From Phreatobacter cathodiphilus (lineage in GTDB: Bacteria; Pseudomonadota; Alphaproteobacteria; Rhizobiales; Phreatobacteraceae), in assembly GCF_003008515.1 (NCBI RefSeq), contig NZ_CP027668.1, positions 922,001 to 986,000 on the forward strand: a DNA stretch of 64,000 nucleotides, in the 5' to 3' direction. The position numbers and the translations under genes are program-made. The number at the start of each line of letters is the position of its first letter. Position 1 is the first letter of the stretch. The notes below the pieces were generated by a model. That model did no database searches, had not been told where the DNA came from, and worked only from the letters and a program-made list of their open reading frames with translations. This document shows positions 8,559 to 19,426 of the stretch, in pieces.

Positions 8559-9733
8559 CCAACAGCACTGCGACTTCAGGCCTCGCGCGGGGCATCGAGG
8601 CGGCATTTCCCGCCGCCGAGTTCGAGGCGCGCCTCGCTGCCGCCCGCAACGGCCTTGCGGCCCGCGGCCTGGACGCTGCGGTGTTCACCGGTCCGGAGAA
8701 CATCTTCTATCTCACGGGGCAGCAGACGCCCGGCTACTACACCTTCCAGTGCCTGGTTCTGCCGGCCGAGGGCGAGCCGGTCTTCCTGCTGCGCCAGCTC
8801 GAGGTGACGAACTTCCTGCGCAACACCTACCTCCCCGAATACGAGGCCTATGGCGACGGCCAGCGGCCGGCCGAACTGGTGGTCGATGCCCTCGCCAAGC
8901 GCGGCCTCACCGGCAAGCGCATCGGCATCGAGAAGGGCGGCTGGTTCCTGCCGATCGCGTTCTACGAGGCGCTGGCCGCCGTGTTGCCCCGCATCGAGGA
9001 CGCGACCGGCATCGTCGAAGCCATGCGGCGCGTGAAGTCCGCGGCGGAGATCGCCAAGATCGAGCAGTCCGTGCGGCAGGCCGATCTCGGTATCCAGGCC
9101 GGCATCGCGGCGGTGCGCGAGGGCGTCAGCGAGAACGACATCGTCGCCGAGATGATGCACGCGGCGATCAAGGGCGGCGCCGAGTATATGGGCATGGAGC
9201 CGCTCGTGTCCTCGGGGCCGCGATCGGGCGTGCCGCACGCCACCTGGCGCCGGCGGAAACTCGAAGCGGGTGACGGCGTGTTCATGGAAATGTCCGGCTG
9301 CTACGACCGCTATCACTCGGGCCTGATGCGAACGGCCTGGGTCGGCGAGCCGCCAGCGCTCGCCCGCGAACTGGAAAAGGTGGTGCTGGCCGCTCTCGAC
9401 GCCGCCATCGGCGCCGCCAGGCCCGGGGCCACCTGCGCCGCGCCCCACATCGCCGCGCAGAGGATCATCGATGCCGCCGGCATGACCGAGCGCTACCGCA
9501 AGCGCACGGGCTACAGCCTCGGCATTTCGTTTGCGCCGGACTGGGGCGAGTGGCAGGTGGCAAGCCTCCACGACACGGTCGACATCCCGCTGGAACCCGG
9601 CATGTGCTTCCATGTCGTGCCGGCGCTGCGCGACTATGGCGTCTTCACCATCGGCATCAGCGAATCCATCTGCATCACCGAGACGGGTGCGAGAATCCTG
9701 GGCAAGACCCCCAGGACGATCCAGATGAAATAG
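8555..9733 (+). CDS. M24-family hydrolase of the creatinase/ectoine hydrolase-like type
   Basis: 392 residues: an N-terminal creatinase-like domain (about 25-160) and a C-terminal pita-bread M24 domain (about 165-385). By eye the dinuclear metal site of true aminopeptidases P is largely lost. VDSG is EMSG, the TDxTRT region is SGLMRT, the GHGxG histidine is replaced (TGYSLG) and NEPG is VVPA; only the last glutamate (SES) remains. GYSLG..PDWGE resembles DoeA-type ectoine hydrolases and creatinase, metal-independent members that open a ring or an amidine. So it is probably not a peptidase. It is the last gene of the operon, starting within the preceding stop (ATGA). Confidence 0.85.
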   Translation: MTNSTATSGLARGIEAAFPAAEFEARLAAARNGLAARGLDAAVFTGPENIFYLTGQQTPGYYTFQCLVLPAEGEPVFLLRQLEVTNFLRNTYLPEYEAYGDGQRPAELVVDALAKRGLTGKRIGIEKGGWFLPIAFYEALAAVLPRIEDATGIVEAMRRVKSAAEIAKIEQSVRQADLGIQAGIAAVREGVSENDIVAEMMHAAIKGGAEYMGMEPLVSSGPRSGVPHATWRRRKLEAGDGVFMEMSGCYDRYHSGLMRTAWVGEPPALARELEKVVLAALDAAIGAARPGATCAAPHIAAQRIIDAAGMTERYRKRTGYSLGISFAPDWGEWQVASLHDTVDIPLEPGMCFHVVPALRDYGVFTIGISESICITETGARILGKTPRTIQMK

Positions 9734-9778
9734 GGCAGGTCGCCCGTCGCCCGGCGAGCGCGCTCGGGAGACCGGAGT

Positions 9779-9800
9779 GGCGCCTCACGGATGAGGCGCC
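9779..9800 (+). terminator. Hairpin downstream of the transporter/hydrolase operon
   Basis: A perfect 9-bp inverted repeat (GGCGCCTCA / TGAGGCGCC, loop cgga) lies 46 bases after the last stop codon. There is no T-run, so it may act with Rho or as a 3' end stabiliser. The remaining bases up to 10003, the end of the convergent nrdJ gene, hold no gene I can support. Confidence 0.5.
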
Positions 9801-10003
9801 GGCGGAACCGCAACGGGTCGGGCTTCGGCGAACCGCACGAGGTGCTCTGGCCGTACGGCCGTCGGCAGCGCCCGGCGGCACACGATCTGCTCGTGCTCGG
9901 ACGAAGCGACGAAGCGGACGCCGAGGGCTTCCGCCGTCGACGAGCCGCCACGTCCAGGTCGCGAGCACGAACCGTGTTCCGGTTCACACACGCCACAGGG
10001 CGT

Positions 10004-13741
<3,738 letters not shown>

Positions 13742-14080
13742 CTGTCGATCCTCGTCTCAGGCCGGGAGTGTGCTCCCGCGCCGTCATTGGGTCCAGCGAG
13801 CCGGACCTGCCCCACCCGGGTTATCCGGGTCCCGTCTGTCGCCTCGGCCGGCTTGTTCCCGCTCTCCACAGGGAGCGGGGACCGGCTCGTTGAAGTCTCT
13901 CCCGTGCCTGTCGCACGGCCCCGCCGTCGCTCCGCCCGCCGCTGGTGGTGGTCCGCGGGTGCGGCACCGGCCATCGGTTGCGGAGACACTTTTCAAGCTC
14001 CAACGCGTCAGCGCGCCGGCCGCTCTCAAAACCGTCTGGGGAAGGCCCGGCAGGGACTGGAAACGATCCGCCGAACCGTT
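13742..14080 (-). promoter_or_regulatory. Long structured 5' leader of nrdJ
   Basis: About 340 bases between the proposed start of transcription and the nrdJ ATG, with no credible reading frame. Read on the minus strand it holds at least four strong hairpins. One has a 10-bp stem (13855-13864 with 13873-13882). Others are a 6-bp stem with GC closing pairs (13763-13768 with 13773-13778), a CCGTGC/GCACGG stem (13902-13907 with 13913-13918) and an ACCCGG/CCGGGT element (13814-13830). I do not see the conserved boxes of a standard cobalamin riboswitch. A regulatory leader is inferred from length and structure only. Confidence 0.45.
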
Positions 14081-14083
14081 GGC

Positions 14084-14154
14084 AACCTATGCGGCAGGCA
14101 CTGACGACGTCAAGATATAGTGGGCACCGGTAAACGAGCCCCTAAATATGGTGT
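14084..14154 (-). promoter_or_regulatory. nrdJ promoter with two NrdR boxes
   Basis: On the minus strand two 10-base cores fit the NrdR consensus CwAtATaTwG: CCATATTTAG (14142-14151) and CTATATCTTG (14111-14120). Their starts are 31 bases apart, three helical turns, which is the normal spacing of paired NrdR boxes. The second box overlaps a -35 like TTGACG (14108-14113), and TAGGTT (14084-14089) lies 18 bases downstream as a weak -10. NrdR binding here would repress nrdJ when dATP is plentiful. Confidence 0.7.
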
Positions 14155-14466
14155 GGATGAGGGAGATTTTCTAGGGAGCGCGCTCGACCCGAAGCAAGTC
14201 TCGGAAATCGCGGGGAGATTCGGCAAGCGGATTCTGGCCGGCCCGGAGGCGCCCCGCCGATTCCCGCCGATGCAAGGGATAAGTCGCCCCTTCATCCCCA
14301 GGGCCACCATGCCGTCATGTGGCAATTGCGTGACAGGCCGCGGTCGCGGTTGCCGCTTCGTTCGCCGGCCGGAACCGCCGGAGCCCGCCTTCCGCTACGT
14401 CGTGTCGCCCCGGCCAGGCCTTTCGAATCGCAGGCGAATCGCGGGCGCCGCCGAATCGGCCCGGAC
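14155..14466. other. Gene-free stretch upstream of nrdJ
   Basis: About 310 bases between the nrdJ promoter and the rne terminator. Short reading frames exist, but none has a ribosome site or protein-like composition. I see no RNA gene or repeat here. Confidence 0.5.
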
Positions 14467-14496
14467 AAAAGGAAACGGCCGGGTCACCCCGGCCGT
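14467..14496 (-). terminator. Intrinsic terminator of rne
   Basis: A perfect 9-bp stem, ACGGCCGGG / CCCGGCCGT (14475-14483 and 14488-14496), lies 30 bases after the rne stop. On the minus strand it is followed by TTCCTTTT. Confidence 0.85.
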
Positions 14497-14525
14497 CGCC
14501 TCGTTCCAGTGTTTGCCGGGCAGCC

Positions 14526-17417
14526 TTACTCGGCGCCTTTGCGGTTCCACCATCCGGCCCGCCGGGCGGAGGCGGCCGCCGGCTGGATCGTGTCCACCGG
14601 CTCGGGGTCGGGCGTCCTGCGCCGCTTCACCGGTTCCGCCACGGGGGCGGGCTCCGGCTCGGGGGCGGGGGCGGCGACGGTGGCGGGGGCAGGCGCGTCC
14701 ACCACGATGGGCTCCGCCGGTGGCGTGCGGCGACGGCGCGGCGGCGGTTCGGCCGCGGCGGCCTCCGGCTCGCTCGGCGCTGCGGCCGGCGCCGGCTCGG
14801 CACCGTCCTCGGTAATCGCGACCGCACGCGGGGTGCGTCCGCGGCGACCCGCATGGCGCGGTCCACGTCCTGCTTCGATCTCGCCGGCGGCTTCCGCCTC
14901 GGCCGGCACGGGGAAGGGATCGTCGCCCGCGGGCGGCGCCTCCTCGGCGGCGTCCATGGCCTCGGCGCTGCCGTTGCCGGCCTCACCCTCATGGCGCGAA
15001 CGGCGTCCGCCACGGCGGCCGCGGCGGCGGCGGCGGCGCTCGGCCTCGCCCGCCTCGTCGGAGCCGGCCTCGCCCTCGGCGGTCACGGCGGCGTCCTCGT
15101 CGTCCTCGCCCTCGGCGTCCTCGCCCTGGGCCGAGGTCTCGTCGTCGGCGAACTGGCCGCCGCGCTCACCGTCCTCGCGCTCGCCGTTGCGGCCGCGACG
15201 GCGACGGCGGCGGCGCTTGCGGCGACGCTCGCTGCTCTCCTCGCTCTCGGCCTCGCCCGGTTCGCCGGAGCGCGAACGCTCGCGGCCCTCGCCGGCTTCG
15301 GCTTCCGCTTCGACGATCTCCTCGTCCTCCTCGAACTCCTCCTCGACGAGGTCTTCGGGCTCGACGGGGACGGGCAGGGCGGCCGGCGGCTTGTAGGCGG
15401 TCTCCGGCGTGTGCACCTGGGCGCCCTTCTCGATGGCGAACATGTGCTGGCCGGTGATGGTCTCGTCGGCGCTGATGTCGACGCTCACCCGGAAGCGCGT
15501 TTCCAGCTCGTGCAGGTGGGCGCGCTTGTTGTTGAGCACGTAGAGCGCCACCGCCGTGCGCGTGCGCACGATCACGTTGTGCGTCGCCGCGCGCAGCAGC
15601 TGCTCCTCGACCGAGCGCAGCAGATGCAGCGCCACCGAGGAGACGGAGCGCACATGGCCGAGGCCGCCGCAGGTCGGGCAGGTCTCGGTCGAGCTTTCGA
15701 GCACGCCGGTGCGGATGCGCTGGCGGCTCATCTCGAGCAGGCCGAAATGCGAGATGCGGCCGACCTGGATGCGCGCCCGGTCGTTCTTCAGCGCATCCTT
15801 CATGCGCTTTTCGACGGCGCGGTTGTTGCGGCCCTCGTCCATGTCGATGAAGTCGACGACGATGAGGCCCGCGAGATCGCGCAGACGCAGCTGGCGGGCG
15901 ACCTCGTCGGCCGCCTCGAGGTTGGTGCGGAGCGCCGTGTCCTCGATGTTGTGCTCGCGGGTCGAGCGCCCGGAGTTCACGTCGATGGCGACCAGCGCTT
16001 CCGTCGGATTGATGACGATGTAGCCGCCGGACTTGAGCTGCACCGTGTTGGAGAACATCGCGTCGAGCTGCGCCTCGACGCCCGAACGGGCGAAGAGCGG
16101 CTGCGGCTCGCGATAGGGCTTCACGTTCTTCGCATGGCTCGGCATGAGCATGCGCATGAAGTCCTTGGCCTCCTTGTAGCCCTCCTCGCCGGCGACCAGG
16201 ACCTCGTCGATGTCCTTGTTGTAGAGGTCGCGGATGGAGCGCTTGATCAGCGAGCCCTCTTCGTAGACCAGCGTCGGGGCGTGCGACTTGAGGGTGGTCT
16301 CGCGCACCGTCTCCCACATGCGCAGGAGATATTCGAAGTCGCGCTTCACCTCGGTCTTGGTGCGGTTGGCGCCGGCCGTGCGCAGGATCACGCCCATGCC
16401 GTCCGGAACCTCGAGGTCGCCGGCGATGGCCTTCAGCCGCTTGCGGTCGACCGCATTGGTGATCTTGCGGGAAATGCCGCCGCCGCGCGCCGTGTTGGGC
16501 ATCAGCACCGAATAGCGGCCGGCGAGCGAGAGATAGGTGGTCAGCGCCGCGCCCTTGTTGCCGCGCTCCTCCTTGACGACCTGCACCAGCATGACCTGCC
16601 GGCGCTTGATCACTTCCTGGATCTTGTACTGCTTGCGCGGCCGGAAGGTGCGGTCCGGCATGTCCTCGTAGGCGTCGCCCGCGCCGACGGATTCGACCTG
16701 GTCCTCCTCGCGCGGACCCTCGCCGTTCTCCTCGTCGCCGTTGCCGTCCTCGTCCTCACCGTCGTCCTCGTCCTCGTCGTCGTCGCTTCCGGCGGCCTCG
16801 CCGTCGGCCGCATCGTCGGTGGAAGCGGTGTCACGGATCTCGGCCGGAGCGGCCTCCACGGCGTCCGAGGCTTCGGCCATGGCGGCGGCCTCGGCGGCCG
16901 GGGCCTCGCCCGCGGCCTCGGCCGTCGTCTCGGGAGCGCCGGCCTCGATCCCGGTTTCGGTATCGGCCTCGAGCTCGGCCTCGCCGGTCACGCTCTCCGA
17001 GGTCTTCGCCTCGGCGGCCTCGTTGCGGGGACGACGCTCGTTGCGGCGGCGACGGCGGCCGTTGCCGCCCTTGCCCGGCCGCTCGGAACGCCGGCCGCGG
17101 CCGTTGTCCTCGTCGTCTTCCTCGCGGTGTTGGCGCGCCTCGTCGGCGAGCAGCGCCTCGCGGTCGGCGACCGGAATCTGGTAATAGTCGGGGTGGATCT
17201 CGGAGAAGGCGAGAAAGCCATGGCGGTTGCCGCCATATTCGATGAAGGCCGCCTGCAGCGACGGTTCGACCCGTGTCACCTTGGCGAGATAGATATTGCC
17301 GCGCAGCTGCTTGCGGGACTGGCTCTCGAAATCGAATTCCTCGACGCGATTACCACGGACCACCACGACCCGGGTTTCTTCCGGGTGGGCGGCATCGATG
17401 AGCATCTTGTTGGCCAT
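14526..17417 (-). CDS. rne: Ribonuclease E/G family endoribonuclease
   Basis: 963 residues from ATG 17417 (MANKMLIDAAHPEETRVVVV), the family start; a longer frame upstream lacks similarity. It cuts AU-rich single-stranded RNA and scaffolds the degradosome. The S1 domain starts near residue 37 (NIYLAKVTRVEPSLQAAF). It is interrupted by roughly 180 residues rich in Glu/Asp/Arg/Ala and resumes at YKIQEVIKRRQVMLVQV. The catalytic core has VAIDVNSG and IVVDFIDMDE with the metal aspartates, and the Zn-link is CPTCGG. The C-terminal tail is disordered, with an arginine-rich RNA-binding patch ([13 protein letters not shown]) and proline/alanine repeats. The S1 insertion is known in alphaproteobacterial RNase E. 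Confidence 0.96.
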   Translation of the reverse strand: MANKMLIDAAHPEETRVVVVRGNRVEEFDFESQSRKQLRGNIYLAKVTRVEPSLQAAFIEYGGNRHGFLAFSEIHPDYYQIPVADREALLADEARQHREEDDEDNGRGRRSERPGKGGNGRRRRRNERRPRNEAAEAKTSESVTGEAELEADTETGIEAGAPETTAEAAGEAPAAEAAAMAEASDAVEAAPAEIRDTASTDDAADGEAAGSDDDEDEDDGEDEDGNGDEENGEGPREEDQVESVGAGDAYEDMPDRTFRPRKQYKIQEVIKRRQVMLVQVVKEERGNKGAALTTYLSLAGRYSVLMPNTARGGGISRKITNAVDRKRLKAIAGDLEVPDGMGVILRTAGANRTKTEVKRDFEYLLRMWETVRETTLKSHAPTLVYEEGSLIKRSIRDLYNKDIDEVLVAGEEGYKEAKDFMRMLMPSHAKNVKPYREPQPLFARSGVEAQLDAMFSNTVQLKSGGYIVINPTEALVAIDVNSGRSTREHNIEDTALRTNLEAADEVARQLRLRDLAGLIVVDFIDMDEGRNNRAVEKRMKDALKNDRARIQVGRISHFGLLEMSRQRIRTGVLESSTETCPTCGGLGHVRSVSSVALHLLRSVEEQLLRAATHNVIVRTRTAVALYVLNNKRAHLHELETRFRVSVDISADETITGQHMFAIEKGAQVHTPETAYKPPAALPVPVEPEDLVEEEFEEDEEIVEAEAEAGEGRERSRSGEPGEAESEESSERRRKRRRRRRRGRNGEREDGERGGQFADDETSAQGEDAEGEDDEDAAVTAEGEAGSDEAGEAERRRRRRGRRGGRRSRHEGEAGNGSAEAMDAAEEAPPAGDDPFPVPAEAEAAGEIEAGRGPRHAGRRGRTPRAVAITEDGAEPAPAAAPSEPEAAAAEPPPRRRRTPPAEPIVVDAPAPATVAAPAPEPEPAPVAEPVKRRRTPDPEPVDTIQPAAASARRAGWWNRKGAE

Positions 17418-17862
17418 CGGATGAACTCTTGTGTGTTGGGACGGCCGCTCGCGCCGGCCCGACAGGGCCCCGCTCGGCGAGAAATGCCGGGGCGGCGCCG
17501 ACATGGCGCCGGCGCACGGCCGTCAATGCTGTGGAAAGGAAGGGGGTAGGGCCGGACGGAAGGCAGACGACGGGGCGGCGAGCGAAAGCGGTGGAACCGC
17601 TCGTTCGTCCTGACCCGATAACCGTCGATGCCGGCATGCCGTACACCCGTGAACGTGACGTGCCGCAAGACAGATGCGGCGCAGGGGCACGGTCGTCTGG
17701 GCTCCGGGAGAAACCTGAACGGAGCGCGTGTCGGACGGGGAAGCCGCGGAGCCGGATCTGTTCACCGGCGCCAGTCGCGACTCGCCACCCTCGGGCTCAC
17801 GAACCATGCTGGAGGGGTTGTAACGGCGCGAGGGGCCGATTGGCAAGCCGGATAAGGGGGGA
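17418..17862 (-). other. Upstream region/leader of rne
   Basis: About 445 bases without a credible gene. It should contain the rne promoter and a long leader; rne leaders are often the site of self-regulation by RNase E. I could not pick a convincing -35/-10 pair. Confidence 0.45.
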
Positions 17863-17879
17863 GGGGGCGCGCAGCCCCC
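17863..17879 (-). terminator. Hairpin after the L,D-transpeptidase gene
   Basis: GGGGGC / GCCCCC inverted repeat with a 5-base loop, 24 bases past the stop codon on the minus strand. No T-run follows directly, so it is a weak or factor-assisted terminator. Confidence 0.4.
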
Positions 17880-17902
17880 GCCCGCCGGCCTTCCCTGTCG
17901 CG

Positions 17903-18574
17903 TCAGCCGGCCAGCACGACGACCGGTGTGCCGATGCGCACGCGGTCGTGCAGGTCGATGATGTCGTGGTTGAAGAGGCGGATGCAGCCTGACGAAACCG
18001 CCGTGCCGATGGAGGAGGGCACGTTGGTGCCGTGCAGGCGGTACATCGTGTCCCGGCCGCCGCGATGCAGGTAGAGGGCGCGGGCGCCGAGCGGATTGTT
18101 GATGCCGCCGGGCATGCCGCCGGCATAGCGGGCGTTGCGGGGGTCGTAGCGGATCATGTTCGCCGTCGGCGTCCAGTTCGGCCAGGAGCCCTTGCGCCCG
18201 ATGACCGCCCGGCCGTGCCAGAGCGCACCCTGGCGGCCGACGCCGACGCCGTAGCGGATGGCGGTGCCGCGGCCGGTAACGAAATAAAGATGGCGCTCGG
18301 AGGGCCGCACCACGACGGTGCCGGGAGCCTCGCTGCCGCTATAGGCCACCGTCTGGCGCAGCCAGCGCGGATTGACGCCCGAGGTGTCCATGGCCGGGAG
18401 CGTCACGCGCCCTTCGGTGACGGTGCCGTAGGAGCCCGAGCCGCCACCGGCCGTCGTGCAGGCCGTGGTGAGGATGGCGGGAGCGGCCAGCACGAATAAC
18501 CGTCGCGACAGCCGCAGCGGCTCGCCGACGGTAGCGGTGGACGGGGACGCGGCACTCTCGAAGTCGTTCTGCAT
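17903..18574 (-). CDS. L,D-transpeptidase (ErfK/YbiS/YcfS/YnhG-type YkuD domain)
   Basis: 223 residues. The start at 18574 gives a short cytoplasmic lead and one hydrophobic export signal (LSRRLFVLAAPAILTTAC, about residues 23-40) in which a cysteine may be lipidated. The YkuD domain covers about residues 80-223, with the catalytic motif HGTN...SSGCIRL: the histidine and the GCIR cysteine are both there. Such enzymes form 3-3 cross-links in peptidoglycan or attach outer-membrane proteins to it. In Rhizobiales, L,D-cross-links are abundant. It is one of five cell-wall genes in the window. Confidence 0.92.
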   Translation of the reverse strand: MQNDFESAASPSTATVGEPLRLSRRLFVLAAPAILTTACTTAGGGSGSYGTVTEGRVTLPAMDTSGVNPRWLRQTVAYSGSEAPGTVVVRPSERHLYFVTGRGTAIRYGVGVGRQGALWHGRAVIGRKGSWPNWTPTANMIRYDPRNARYAGGMPGGINNPLGARALYLHRGGRDTMYRLHGTNVPSSIGTAVSSGCIRLFNHDIIDLHDRVRIGTPVVVLAG

Positions 18575-18808
18575 CACTGCGTTGCCCTGCGCTGAGTCGT
18601 GGTTAACCCGGATGCTAGACGTGACCTGTTCGCGAAAAAGCCGCAATCACGAAGCCGCGAGAAGGCGCGGTTTCGGGCGCCGTCGGCTCCCTGCTGTTGC
18701 CCATTTCCCACAGTCGTGACCTATGCGAAGGGGTGCCGCTTAAGGGAAGGTCACGCCGCCGCCGCAATGGGCGGGGATGCAGGGCGGACACTTCCGGCAG
18801 GGGCGTTC

Positions 18809-19291
18809 ATGATCACGCTGCAACTCGTTCCCCATGACGGCCTCGGGCCGCTCAAGCTCGGTGCGGCCCGGCAGGCGCTGCGTGCCGCCGCCACCTCGGC
18901 CGGCCTCGCCGCCGGCGAGACCCATGCCGAATCCGATTCCTTCGCCGAGGACACGGTCCAGGTCGACTATGACGAGGCCGGCCGCGTCCGCTTCATCGGT
19001 ATCGCGCCGCTGCCGGCGGTCCACCGTGCCGTCCTGCTCGGGCTCGACTGTGCCGACACCCCCGCCGCCGACCTGTTTCGCGCCCTGGCCGCGGCCGAGG
19101 GCGGGAGCGCCGCCGCCTTCGATCCAGACGGCCACCTCTTCCCCCGCCAGATCGTCGCGCTCTGGGCCGCCGACGAGCAATATGACCTTCTCGCACCCGG
19201 CGGGCGGCGGCGGCCGATCTGGGGCCAGGTCGGCATCGGCACGCCGGCCTACCGGGATCTCGTCGAGAAGACCCGCGCCCGCGACACCTGA
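18809..19291 (+). CDS. Hypothetical protein
   Basis: 160 residues from ATG 18809 (MITLQLVPHDGLGPLKLG), with a GGCAGGGG ribosome site upstream. No signal peptide, membrane helix or motif that I recognise. The composition is acidic and alanine-rich, as expected of a soluble cytoplasmic protein. The repeated pattern of hydrophobic beta-like segments (VQVDYDEAGRVRFIGIA, then FPRQIVALW) suggests a small alpha/beta fold. It lies alone between the divergent L,D-transpeptidase gene and amiC. Codon use matches the neighbours, so I treat it as real. Confidence 0.65.
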   Translation: MITLQLVPHDGLGPLKLGAARQALRAAATSAGLAAGETHAESDSFAEDTVQVDYDEAGRVRFIGIAPLPAVHRAVLLGLDCADTPAADLFRALAAAEGGSAAAFDPDGHLFPRQIVALWAADEQYDLLAPGGRRRPIWGQVGIGTPAYRDLVEKTRARDT

Positions 19292-19340
19292 GCGCCCGTT
19301 GCCGCCGCGCAACGGCGCCGCCGGGAAACCGTCGGCTTGC

Positions 19341-19356
19341 TTAACGGGGAGTTAAC
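19341..19356 (+). promoter_or_regulatory. CtrA-type binding site upstream of amiC
   Basis: TTAACGGGGAGTTAAC is a perfect match to the full CtrA site TTAA-N7-TTAA, 71 bases before the amiC ATG, in DNA where TTAA is rare. CtrA is the cell-cycle master regulator of alphaproteobacteria and often activates division genes from the -35 position. Confidence 0.72.
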
Positions 19357-19426
19357 CGCGCCCGCCCTATGAGCTATCGCAGGCTGGCGGCCGTCGTGCC
19401 GTCACCGCCGCGATTCTCGGGGGATC

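Noticed and set aside
9785-9991. Possible small genes between the M24 gene and nrdJ
   Set aside because: Arg/Pro/Ser-rich frames on both strands, no ribosome site, no conserved pattern.
13742-14080. Standard cobalamin riboswitch before nrdJ
   Set aside because: I could not find the conserved B12 box or the other core segments on the minus strand; the leader is reported only as structured.
14110-14325. 71-codon minus-strand frame upstream of nrdJ
   Set aside because: It spans the NrdR boxes and promoter and shows no protein-like features.
14853-17549. Plus-strand open frame opposite rne
   Set aside because: Shadow of the RNase E coding frame; rne has all catalytic motifs and its own terminator.
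18595-18625. CtrA site upstream of the L,D-transpeptidase gene
   Set aside because: Only one TTAA half (GGTTAACC) is present; the partner half is not at seven bases.
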